The notes beneath the pieces were generated by a model. It made no database searches, was not told the DNA's origin, and saw only the letters and a list, made by a program, of their open reading frames with translations. From Pseudomonas piscis (lineage in GTDB: Bacteria > Pseudomonadota > Gammaproteobacteria > Pseudomonadales > Pseudomonadaceae), in NCBI RefSeq assembly GCF_009380155.1, contig NZ_WHUV01000001.1:1116001-1180000 (forward strand): a DNA stretch of 64,000 bases. Direction: 5' to 3'. The position numbers and the translations under genes were made by a program. Of this stretch, positions 1 through 7,788 are shown piece after piece. Each line of letters opens with the position of its first letter. Within the stretch, counting starts at the first letter, position 1.

Positions 1-258
1 TACCGGGCGGGCCAGGACGTTGCCGTGGCGGGTGGGCACTGGTGGCTCAATCGCATCGTGGACGGCGCGCCCCGGCCCTGGCCGGATGCGCCGGAGGATA
101 CCTACGCCGCCCTGGGCCATTGGGGCCAGGCGCTGTACATAGTGCCGCAGCAGCGCCTGGTGATCGTGCGCTATGGCGACGATCGCGACGGCAGCTACCA
201 GCACAACGAATTGCTCAAGCGGGTGCTGGCGGCATTTCCTACCCCGGAGCAGCCATGA
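1..258 (+). CDS. Beta-lactamase-fold serine hydrolase, C-terminal fragment
   Basis: Frame open from base 1 to the TGA at 256-258; the 5' part lies outside the window. The visible 85 residues (YAALGHWGQALYIVPQQRLVIVRYGD) match the C-terminal strand-helix of class C beta-lactamase/penicillin-binding-like esterases, which act as serine hydrolases often in the periplasm. The SxxK and YxN motifs are upstream and not visible, so substrate cannot be judged. Its stop overlaps the next start (ATGA, 255-258), indicating translational coupling. Confidence 0.75.
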   Translation, partial: YRAGQDVAVAGGHWWLNRIVDGAPRPWPDAPEDTYAALGHWGQALYIVPQQRLVIVRYGDDRDGSYQHNELLKRVLAAFPTPEQP

Positions 259-584
259 GCCGCCGAGCCTTCGTCCTGCGCCACCCGCTGCTCTGCCTGC
301 TGCTGGCCGGGTCGCTGGCGCTATCGGGCTGGGCCTGGCAGCAACGGGAGGCGCTCCAGGCATTCCCGGATATCCTCGGCGCCTACACCGCCAAGGAATA
401 CTGCTCCTGCCGCTATGTGATGGAGCATCCGGCTGATTATTGCCGCGGGTACGTGCGCCAATACCTGCCCATCAGCAACCTGGTCGATGAGCCGGCATCA
501 CGGCGGATCACCGCCAGCGCCCTGGGGCGCACCCACAGCGCCACCTGGCAAGGGAACCGGCAGGGCTGCCGCCTCGATCCCTGA
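255..584 (+). CDS. Small secreted or membrane-anchored protein, Cys-rich
   Basis: 109 aa. GGAG lies about 6 bases before ATG 255, and the start overlaps the preceding stop. Residues 10-27 are hydrophobic (LLCLLLAGSLALSGWAW), a signal peptide or anchor. The mature part carries a CSC pair near residue 46 and further cysteines (YC, GC), which suggests disulfides in the periplasm. I do not recognise a named domain. Its coupling to the hydrolase suggests a shared periplasmic role. Confidence 0.7.
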   Translation: MSRRAFVLRHPLLCLLLAGSLALSGWAWQQREALQAFPDILGAYTAKEYCSCRYVMEHPADYCRGYVRQYLPISNLVDEPASRRITASALGRTHSATWQGNRQGCRLDP

Positions 585-594
585 ACCGCCTGCT

Positions 595-611
595 GTTCCA
601 TCCTGTGGAAC
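595..611 (+). promoter_or_regulatory. IclR-type palindromic operator candidate
   Basis: Perfect palindrome GTTCCATCCTGTGGAAC (6-bp arms, 5-base spacer), about 95 bases upstream of the M20 amidohydrolase. IclR-family operators are commonly GTTCCA/TGGAAC-like inverted repeats, and an IclR gene ends this gene set (4839-5612). Assignment to that regulator is inferred. Confidence 0.5.
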
Positions 612-705
612 CACATTCGATTGTCCCTGGCGCCGGCTCGCGGTTAGCTACCACCGAGTTGCGTACAACAAGCACGGGAACCCACCCGGCCAGAGGACAG
701 ACGCC

Positions 706-1881
706 ATGACCCGACACCAGCACATCCTTGCCTGGCTCAATGACATCGCCGGCGACTTGCGTGCCATCCGCCACGACATCCATGCCCACCCCGAGCTGGG
801 ATTCCAGGAAAACCGCACCGCGGCTCTGGTGGCTCGCTGCCTGCAAGACTGGGGCTACGAGGTGCACCAGGGCATCGGCTGCACCGGGTTGGTGGGCGTC
901 CTGCGCAACGGCAGCAGCTCGCGCACCCTGGGCCTGCGGGCGGACATGGACGCCCTGCCTATCGTCGAAGCCAGCGACGCGCCCCACAGCAGTCGCCACC
1001 ATGGCTGCATGCACGCCTGCGGGCATGATGGCCACACCACCATCCTGCTCGGCGCCGCCCGCTACCTGGCGGCCACCCGGCAATTCGACGGCACCCTGAA
1101 CCTGATCTTCCAGCCGGCGGAGGAGGGCCAGGGCGGTGCCGAGGCGATGCTCGCCGACGGCTTGCTGGAGCGTTTCCCCTGCGATGCGCTGTTCGGCCTG
1201 CACAACATGCCGGGCTTGCCGGCAGGGCACCTGGGGTTTCGCCAGGGAGCGATGATGGCGTCCCAGGACCTGCTCGAGGTGGTGGTCGAAGGTGTGGGTG
1301 GCCATGGTTCCATGCCGCACCTGGCGGTGGATCCGCTGGTGGCGGCGGCCAGCATGGTCATGGCCTTGCAGACGGTGGTGGCGCGCAACATCGATGCGCA
1401 GCGGGCGGCGGTGGTCACCGTCGGCGCCCTGCAGGCTGGCGAGGCCGCCAACGTGATTCCCCAGCAGGCACTGCTGCGCTTGAGCCTGCGCGCCCTCGAC
1501 GCACCGGTGCGCGAACAGATGCTGGAACGGGTCAGGGCGATCATCCAGACCCAGGCCGCAAGCTATGGCTGCACCGCCAGCATCCTCCATCGCCCGGCCT
1601 ATCCGGTGCTGGTCAACAGCCCGGCCGAGACCGAGTTCGCCCGGCAGGTGGCCGTGGAACTGCTGGGGGACAGCGCAGTGGATGGCAATACGCCAAAGCT
1701 GATGGGCAGTGAGGACTTCGGCTGGATGCTCCAGCGTTGCCCGGGCAGCTACCTGTTCATCGGCAATGGCGTGGGGCAGCCGATGGTGCATAACCCGGCC
1801 TACGACTTCAACGACGACATCCTGCTCACCGGCGCTGCCTACTGGGGCGCCCTGGCGGAGAGTTGGCTCAAGCCGCTCTGA
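706..1881 (+). CDS. M20 family amidohydrolase (hippurate/N-acyl amino acid hydrolase type)
   Basis: 391 aa from ATG 706, with GAGG about 9 bases upstream; the frame is open further upstream, but there is no ribosome site there. Peptidase M20D features are clear: DIHAHPELGF near residue 26, RADMDALPI, the metal-binding MHACGHDGHT, QPAEEGQGGA, a dimerisation domain with VEGVGGHGSMPH, and MGSEDFGWM near the C-terminus. Such enzymes are cytoplasmic di-metal hydrolases that cut N-acyl amino acids. The neighbouring symporter, amidase and IclR regulator point to catabolism of an imported amide or N-acyl compound. The substrate is unknown. Confidence 0.9.
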   Translation: MTRHQHILAWLNDIAGDLRAIRHDIHAHPELGFQENRTAALVARCLQDWGYEVHQGIGCTGLVGVLRNGSSSRTLGLRADMDALPIVEASDAPHSSRHHGCMHACGHDGHTTILLGAARYLAATRQFDGTLNLIFQPAEEGQGGAEAMLADGLLERFPCDALFGLHNMPGLPAGHLGFRQGAMMASQDLLEVVVEGVGGHGSMPHLAVDPLVAAASMVMALQTVVARNIDAQRAAVVTVGALQAGEAANVIPQQALLRLSLRALDAPVREQMLERVRAIIQTQAASYGCTASILHRPAYPVLVNSPAETEFARQVAVELLGDSAVDGNTPKLMGSEDFGWMLQRCPGSYLFIGNGVGQPMVHNPAYDFNDDILLTGAAYWGALAESWLKPL

Positions 1882-1983
1882 GCGTCGTTCTCCAGGTATT
1901 TGCCAGTTCCCCGGGTGCCCTTGCGTGCGCCCGGCACTTCAACGAGCCCGCAAGAAGGCTCAAAAGTCCGTGTGGAGCTTTCC

Positions 1984-3294
1984 ATGAGCCTTTCGACCCC
2001 CGCTGTTTCCAAGACCCGGCAGGTGGTTGCCGCCGTCATCGGCAATGCCCTGGAGTGGTACGACTTCATCATCTACGGCTTTCTCGCCAGCTTCATCGCC
2101 CGCCAGTTCTTTCCCGGCAGCGACGAATACACTTCCCTGCTGATGGCCCTGGCCACCTTCGGCGTGGGCTTCTTCATGCGTCCGGTGGGTGGTGTGTTGC
2201 TGGGCATCTACTCCGATCGCAAGGGGCGCAAGGCGGCCATGCTGTTGATCATCCAGTTGATGACTCTGGCCATCGCGATCATCGTCTTCACTCCCACCTA
2301 CGCCGCCATCGGGCTCGGCGCGCCGTTGCTGGTGGTGGTGGCGCGCATGCTCCAGGGGTTCGCCACCGGCGGCGAATATGCCAGTGCCACGGCCTACCTG
2401 GTGGAGAGCGCACCGCCCCACCGCAAGGGCCTGTACGGCTCATGGCAATTGGTGGGGCAGTGCCTGGCGGTGTTCAGCGGTGCGGCGATGGCGGCGGCGG
2501 TGACGCATTTCTTCTCGCCCCAGGCCCTGGAGCAGTGGGGGTGGCGCCTGCCCTTCGTGTTCGGCCTGCTGATCGGTCCGCTGGGCCTGTGGATTCGCAA
2601 GTACATGGACGAACCACAAGCCTTCGTCGAGGCCCGCAAGCAGGTGCGTGGCAAAGGCCCGGGGCTGCTGGAGATCATCCGTACCCATCGCCGGGGCATC
2701 CTGGTGGCCATGGGCCTGGCCTGCGGTGCCACGGTGTCGTTCTATGTGCTGCTGGTGAACATGCCGACCTTCGCCCACAACAATCTCGGCCTGCCCCTGG
2801 ACCAGGTGCTGCTGGTGCAGATGCTTGCGGTGGCGCTGATGACCCTGGTCATCCCGCTGGCCGGGGCATTGTCGGACCGTCATGGCCGGCGGCCGGTGCT
2901 GATGGTCTTCACCCTGGTGTTCTTCGTCATGGTCTACCCCTTGTATGCCTGGGTCGCGGCCGCACCGTCCATCGAGCGCCTGCTGGTGATGCAACTGCTG
3001 CTGTGCAGCGCCATTGGCGGTTGCTTCGGCCCTGCGCCCACTGCCCTGGCCGAGCAGTTTCCCATCGAGGTGCGTTCCACCGGCGTATCGGTGGCGTATA
3101 ACGTCGCAGTGATGCTGTTCGGTGGATTCGCACCGCTGGTGGTGACCTGGCTGAGCAAGACCATGGCCACGCCGGTGGCGCCTGCGTTCTATGTATTGCT
3201 GACGTCGATGCTGAGCTTGCTGGCCATCTACTGCCTGCACGATCCGCTCCGGCAGAACAAACCCACTACCTTGCCCCTGGGAGGTGCGTCTTGA
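1984..3294 (+). CDS. MFS transporter, metabolite:H+ symporter (MHS) family
   Basis: 436 aa from ATG 1984, with GGAG 6 bases upstream. The N-terminus GNALEWYDFIIYGFLA is the MHS-family signature. It continues with GVGFFMRPVGGVLLGIYSDRKGRKAAML (loop 2-3 motif), ATGGEYASATAYLVESAPP and about 12 membrane helices; the length is normal for citrate/alpha-ketoglutarate/proline-type symporters. It sits in the inner membrane and probably imports the substrate of the flanking amidohydrolase and amidase. Its TGA overlaps the TTG start of the amidase. Confidence 0.9.
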   Translation: MSLSTPAVSKTRQVVAAVIGNALEWYDFIIYGFLASFIARQFFPGSDEYTSLLMALATFGVGFFMRPVGGVLLGIYSDRKGRKAAMLLIIQLMTLAIAIIVFTPTYAAIGLGAPLLVVVARMLQGFATGGEYASATAYLVESAPPHRKGLYGSWQLVGQCLAVFSGAAMAAAVTHFFSPQALEQWGWRLPFVFGLLIGPLGLWIRKYMDEPQAFVEARKQVRGKGPGLLEIIRTHRRGILVAMGLACGATVSFYVLLVNMPTFAHNNLGLPLDQVLLVQMLAVALMTLVIPLAGALSDRHGRRPVLMVFTLVFFVMVYPLYAWVAAAPSIERLLVMQLLLCSAIGGCFGPAPTALAEQFPIEVRSTGVSVAYNVAVMLFGGFAPLVVTWLSKTMATPVAPAFYVLLTSMLSLLAIYCLHDPLRQNKPTTLPLGGAS

Positions 3295-4754
3295 GCAAGC
3301 TTCACGAACCCGTGGCTGGCGACTCGATCGTCGAACTCGATGCCCTGGCATTGTCCGCGGCGATCCATGGCCGCGAACTGTCCTGCCGGGAGGTGATGCA
3401 GGCCTACCTGGCGCAGATCGAGCGCGTGAACCCGCAGGCCAATGCCCTGGTTTCGCTGCGTGCGCCCGAAATACTCCTGGACGAGGCCGACCAGCGCGAC
3501 CGGCAATTGGCCCGGGGCCAATCCCTGGGCTGGATGCATGGCATGCCGCAGGCGATCAAGGACCTGGCAGCCACCGCCGGGTTGACCACCAGCCTTGGCT
3601 CGCCGCTGTTCGCCACCCAGGTGCCCGGCGAGGATGCCATCAGCGTGGCCCGGGTACGCGCCAGCGGGGCGTTGATCGTCGGCAAGAGCAATGTCCCGGA
3701 GTTCGGCCTGGGCTCGCATACCTACAACCAGCTGTTCGGCACCACCGGCAATGCCTACGACAGCAACCTGAGCGCCGGCGGCAGTAGCGGCGGGGCGGCA
3801 GTGGCCCTGGCGCTGCGCATGCTGCCGGTGGCCGATGGCAGCGACATGATGGGCTCGCTGCGCAACCCGGCGGCGTTCAACAACGTGTTCGGCATGCGCC
3901 CCTCCCTGGGCCGTGTGCCCCATGGCCCGGCACCGGAGCTGTTCGTCCAGCAACTGGCCACCGAAGGCCCCATGGGCCGCACCGTGGCCGACGTCGCCCG
4001 GCTGCTGGCGACCCAGGCCGGCTACGATCCCCGCGCGCCTCTGTCGCTGAAGGATGACCCGGCCGCGCTGGGGGCCTCCCTGCAGCGGGATGTACGCGGG
4101 CTACGCCTGGGCTGGCTGGGGAACTACAACGGTTACCTGGCCATGGAGCAGGGGGTGCTGGCGCTGTGCGAGAAGGCCCTGGGGGATTTTCTCGACCTGG
4201 GTTGCGAGGTGGACAACTGCCAGCCGGAGTTCTCCCTGGCCCAGCTGTGGGATTGCTGGCTGGTGCACCGGCACTGGCTGGTCCAGGGTTCCCTGGGCCT
4301 GCTGTACAACGATCCGGACAAGCGTCGCTGGCTCAAGCCCGAGGCCCGCTGGGAGGTGGAGGGCGCGGCCAGTCTCGGCGCGGCCGATGTGTATCGCGCC
4401 TGCCAGAGCCGCAGCGATTGGTACCGGGCGCTGCTGCGGTTGTTCGAGCGTTACGATTTCCTGCTGTTGCCCACCGCCCAGGTGTTTCCTTTCGATGCAC
4501 GCCAAGCCTGGCCACGCCAGGTCGCCGGGCAGGAAATGGACACCTATCACCGCTGGATGGAAGTGGTGATCGGCCCGACCCTGGCCGGCTTGCCCTGCAT
4601 CAGCATCCCGGTGGGCTTCAACCTGGCCGGCCTGCCCATGGGCATGCAGATCATCGGCCCGCCCCAGGCCGACCTGGCCGTGCTGCAACTGGCCCAGGCC
4701 CATGAGCAGCTCACGCAGTGGGTGCGCCGGCGACCTCCTGGCAATATCCGGTAA
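3291..4754 (+). CDS. Amidase signature (AS) family amidase
   Basis: 487 aa from TTG 3291, chosen because GGGAGG lies just upstream and TTGA overlaps the symporter stop. The AS catalytic triad is visible as Lys90 (QAIKDLA), cis-Ser165 (GGSSGGAA) and nucleophile Ser189 (GSDMMGSLRNPA). The family hydrolyses amide bonds in the cytoplasm. An oddity is that the usual DxGGSxRxPA reads DMMGSLRNPA, with Met replacing a Gly before the nucleophile. It probably releases an amine or ammonia from the compound handled by this cluster. Confidence 0.9.
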   Translation: MSKLHEPVAGDSIVELDALALSAAIHGRELSCREVMQAYLAQIERVNPQANALVSLRAPEILLDEADQRDRQLARGQSLGWMHGMPQAIKDLAATAGLTTSLGSPLFATQVPGEDAISVARVRASGALIVGKSNVPEFGLGSHTYNQLFGTTGNAYDSNLSAGGSSGGAAVALALRMLPVADGSDMMGSLRNPAAFNNVFGMRPSLGRVPHGPAPELFVQQLATEGPMGRTVADVARLLATQAGYDPRAPLSLKDDPAALGASLQRDVRGLRLGWLGNYNGYLAMEQGVLALCEKALGDFLDLGCEVDNCQPEFSLAQLWDCWLVHRHWLVQGSLGLLYNDPDKRRWLKPEARWEVEGAASLGAADVYRACQSRSDWYRALLRLFERYDFLLLPTAQVFPFDARQAWPRQVAGQEMDTYHRWMEVVIGPTLAGLPCISIPVGFNLAGLPMGMQIIGPPQADLAVLQLAQAHEQLTQWVRRRPPGNIR

Positions 4755-4838
4755 TCAGGCAGGGGCAATGGCGCGGTCGAGGGGGCCCGCATCTTGCTGG
4801 GAAATTCCTTACCCATCCTCAAGCAGAGAGTCCGGACC

Positions 4839-5612
4839 ATGGCCAGCAAGTTAGAAAGCGCAGGCGTGCGTTCAGTGGAGCGGGCCTTGGCCATCGTCGA
4901 GCTGTTGGGCCAGCACCAGGCCCTGGGCCTGGAAGAGTTGCACTACCTGACCGGCCTGCCCAAGGCCACGGTGTCGCGCCTGTTGCTGACCCTGCAAGAG
5001 CAGGGTTGGATCTACCGTGGCCTGAGCGACAGGCGCTATTGCCTGAGTGCCCGCAGCCTGTTCGGTGACAGCCGGCAGCGCTTCAAGCGCCAATTGGCCG
5101 AGCGCGCCGGGCCCTGGCTGCTGGAGCTGAGCGCCCGCACCGGGCTGGTCAGCGACCTGTCGAGTTTCGACGGCGAGCAGCTGGAGGTCCTGGAGAGCGT
5201 GGTGCCCGAGGTCTTGCGCAAGCGCTATCCGAGCAGTAGCAGCCGCGTGGTCGGCCAGCACGCCAGCCTGTTTCATTCAGCCATGGGCAAGGCCTGCCTC
5301 GGTGCCTTGCCCTGGGCGGAAGTCGAGCGCCTGGCAGCACGCGAAGCCGAGCCGATCGAGGCCTGGCTGCAACCAAGCGTGCAGTTCCAGCACGAGGGGT
5401 TCGGCCAGCGTACCGAGGGCTATTGGGAATACCCGGTGCGCCTGCCGTTCCTGATCCGTGCCGTGGCCCTGCCGCTGCAGGTCGACGGCCGGGTGGTGGG
5501 CAGCATTGCCCTGCATTGGCCGCAGGATCTGTCCTGTGTCGAGCAGGTACGCCATCAGTACCTGGGGCTGTTGGCCGAGACGGTCGGGCAATTGCAGAAG
5601 ACCTTCGCCTGA
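4839..5612 (+). CDS. IclR family transcriptional regulator
   Basis: 257 aa. ATG 4839 is preferred because MASKLESAGVRSVERALAIVELL is the usual IclR N-terminus; the frame is open upstream from 4794. The winged HTH spans residues 12-75 (GLPKATVSRLLLTLQEQGWIY), followed by the effector-binding IclR domain (GQHASLFHSAMGKACL, LPFLIRAVALPLQ). It is the likely local regulator of the amidohydrolase-symporter-amidase genes, acting at the palindrome at 595-611. Confidence 0.9.
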   Translation: MASKLESAGVRSVERALAIVELLGQHQALGLEELHYLTGLPKATVSRLLLTLQEQGWIYRGLSDRRYCLSARSLFGDSRQRFKRQLAERAGPWLLELSARTGLVSDLSSFDGEQLEVLESVVPEVLRKRYPSSSSRVVGQHASLFHSAMGKACLGALPWAEVERLAAREAEPIEAWLQPSVQFQHEGFGQRTEGYWEYPVRLPFLIRAVALPLQVDGRVVGSIALHWPQDLSCVEQVRHQYLGLLAETVGQLQKTFA

Positions 5613-5816
5613 ATCCCGCCCGTCGCCGTGGCCTCCCCACATCGACGCATGGGCGCCTTGCCCTGATCAGCCATCGTGCAGGTGGCCTGGCCATGATTGC
5701 CGACACCTCTTTTGGCACCGTATCAATCGCCTTTAGCCCCGGCTAACGGTGTCCCGAGGGTTTGCCAGCCTCCGGACGCCCGGTTAAGGTGGCGCCTTCT
5801 GTTCTCGGGAGCTTGC

Positions 5817-6398
5817 ATGCGTACCTCGATCCGCCTTCTTCTCAGCCTGCTGGCAGTGCTGGCCCTTCCGGCCCAGGCCAACTGGTACCTGGACAACGAG
5901 TCCTCGCGTATTTCCTTCGTGACCACCAAGAACGCCAGCATTTCCGAGGTCCAGCGCTTCCTGGTGCTGCATGGCAAGGTCGATGGCAAGGGACTGGCCC
6001 AGCTGCAGCTGGAGCTGGACTCGGTCAGCAGCGGCATCCCCCTGCGTGACGAACGCATGCGCCAGGACCTGTTCCAGGTCCAGCAGTTTCCCGAGGCCCG
6101 GGTCACTGCGCAGATCAACCTGCGGCCGATCAACGACCTGGCCAATGGCGCGCAGATCGAACTGCTGCTGCCGATCACGGTGAGCCTGCACGGCCAGGAG
6201 CACACCTACAACGCCGAGTTGCTGGCCACGCGCCTGGACGAGCGGCGTTTCCAGGTGGTGACCCTGGAGCCCCTGGTCCTCAACGCCGAGGATTTCAACC
6301 TGGCGCCGGGCCTGGACAGCCTGCGCAAGGTCGCCGGTTTGTCGGCCATCAGTTTCTCGGTACCGGTGGGTGCGGTGCTGATCTTCACGGCGCGCTGA
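5817..6398 (+). CDS. YceI-family periplasmic lipid-binding protein
   Basis: 193 aa from ATG 5817, with CGGGAG about 8 bases upstream. Residues 1-20 form a signal peptide ending in AQA-N. The mature part has the YceI lipocalin-like pattern: NWYLDNESSRISFVTTKN, QLELDSVSSGIPLRDERMR, ITVSLHGQEHTYNAEL. Family members are periplasmic and bind isoprenoid or other lipids. It lies one base before the phospholipase D-like gene, so the two are probably co-transcribed. Confidence 0.88.
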   Translation: MRTSIRLLLSLLAVLALPAQANWYLDNESSRISFVTTKNASISEVQRFLVLHGKVDGKGLAQLQLELDSVSSGIPLRDERMRQDLFQVQQFPEARVTAQINLRPINDLANGAQIELLLPITVSLHGQEHTYNAELLATRLDERRFQVVTLEPLVLNAEDFNLAPGLDSLRKVAGLSAISFSVPVGAVLIFTAR

Positions 6399-6399
6399 A

Positions 6400-7557
6400 A
6401 TGCGCGGAGCGGTTTTCCCCTGGCGCGAAGGCAACCGCTTCGAGTTACTGGTCGACGGGCCCGAGTTCTTCCCACGCATGCTGGTGGCCATTGCCCGCGC
6501 CCAGCAGCAGGTGGAGCTGGAGTTGTACCTGGTGGAAGCCGGCTCCTGCGCGCAGGCCATGGTCCAGGCGCTGGTCCAGGCCGCCGAGCGCGGCGTGCGG
6601 GTACGCTGCCTGTTCGACGACTATGGCAGCCTGGCCTTCACCCAGGCCCTGCGCCGCAGCTTGACCGACGCTGGCGTCGAGCTGCGCTTGTACAACCGCC
6701 TGCAGTGGCGCCAGGGCTGGCTCAACCTCTATCGCGATCATCGCAAGCTGCTGTTGGTGGACCGCTCCCTGGCGGTGGTAGGGGGAACCGGGGTCACCGA
6801 CGAATTCTGGCTGCCGGAACGCAACAGCTGCGACTGGCACGAGGTGATGGTGCAGATCAGCGGCCCGATGGTGGCTGACTGGCAGGTGCTGTTCGACCGC
6901 CAATGGGATGCCAACCCGCATCGCGGAGCCTGGAAACCCAACGCCGATTTCGGCCTGCAACGCTTGCCGCGCCTGCCCGATAGCGGCGAGGGCATGGGCC
7001 GGGTGGCCTATGCCGATGCCCGCCAGCATCGCGATATCCTGCATTCGTTGATCCGGGCCCTGCACAGCGGCCAACGACGGGTCTGGCTGGCCACGCCGTA
7101 CTTCCTGCCCACCTGGTCGGTGCGTCGCTCGCTGCGCAAGGCGGCGGCCCGGGGCCTGGATGTGCGCCTGCTGCTGACCGGCCCCCGTACCGACCACCCG
7201 GCGGTGCGCTATGCCGGGCACCGCTACTATCCGCGCCTGCTCAAGGCCGGGGTGCGGATCTTCGAATACCAGCCCTGTTTCCTGCACCTGAAGATGGTGC
7301 TGGTGGACGATTGGGTGAGCGTCGGCTCATGCAACTTCGACCACTGGAACCTGCGCTTCAACCTGGAAGCCAACCTGGAAGCCCTGGACCCGGCGCTGAC
7401 CGCCGCAGTGGTGGCGAGCTTCGAGAGGGACTTTGTCCAGAGCGAGGAGGTCAGCCTGGCGGTGTGGCGCAACCGGCCTTTGTGGCGCCGGATCAAGCAG
7501 CGGATCTGGGGCTGGGTCGATCGCCTGGTGGTCAACCTGCTGGATCGGCGCGGCTGA
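6400..7557 (+). CDS. Phospholipase D/cardiolipin synthase-like protein
   Basis: 385 aa. Two HKD motifs are intact: HRKLLLVD near residue 112 and HLKMVLVD near residue 296, each followed by the usual G/S-N-x-D segment (GSCNFDHWNLRFNLEANL). The architecture and length fit ClsB-type cardiolipin synthase, which transfers phosphatidyl groups at the inner membrane. No N-terminal membrane helices are present, as in ClsB. It starts one base after the YceI stop with a weak ribosome site, suggesting coupling. Confidence 0.85.
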   Translation: MRGAVFPWREGNRFELLVDGPEFFPRMLVAIARAQQQVELELYLVEAGSCAQAMVQALVQAAERGVRVRCLFDDYGSLAFTQALRRSLTDAGVELRLYNRLQWRQGWLNLYRDHRKLLLVDRSLAVVGGTGVTDEFWLPERNSCDWHEVMVQISGPMVADWQVLFDRQWDANPHRGAWKPNADFGLQRLPRLPDSGEGMGRVAYADARQHRDILHSLIRALHSGQRRVWLATPYFLPTWSVRRSLRKAAARGLDVRLLLTGPRTDHPAVRYAGHRYYPRLLKAGVRIFEYQPCFLHLKMVLVDDWVSVGSCNFDHWNLRFNLEANLEALDPALTAAVVASFERDFVQSEEVSLAVWRNRPLWRRIKQRIWGWVDRLVVNLLDRRG

Positions 7558-7580
7558 CCGTCACGGCTGATACGGCTGAC

Positions 7581-7716
7581 TGTAGCCGCTGCCGCAGGCT
7601 GCGCATGAGCGCGAAGCGGTCGCGGCGGTCGTGGGTCCGATGGAGGCTTGGCGAGAGATCGACAAGCAAGGTCCTGCGGACCTTTGCGCAGCCTCCCAGG
7701 CTCGGCAGCGGCTGCA
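7581..7716. repeat. Intergenic inverted-repeat element, copy A
   Basis: The arms TGTAGCCGCTGCCG (from 7581) and CTCGGCAGCGGCTGCA (7701-7716) are near-perfect inverted copies. The internal stretch 7663-7693 is identical over 31 bases to 16878-16908. Related copies lie at 29571-29664 and 48791-48810. This is a dispersed REP-like intergenic element between convergent genes. Confidence 0.75.
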
Positions 7717-7788
7717 GATATTGCAGCGATTGCGGGGATTGCAGAGGCAGCCGGCCGACGCAGGTCATGCGCCAGCCGGTGAGGGGGA

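Noticed and set aside
7558..7788. A possible small gene between cardiolipin synthase-like and bglX genes
   Set aside because: The stretch is explained by the inverted-repeat element; frames there have no domain.
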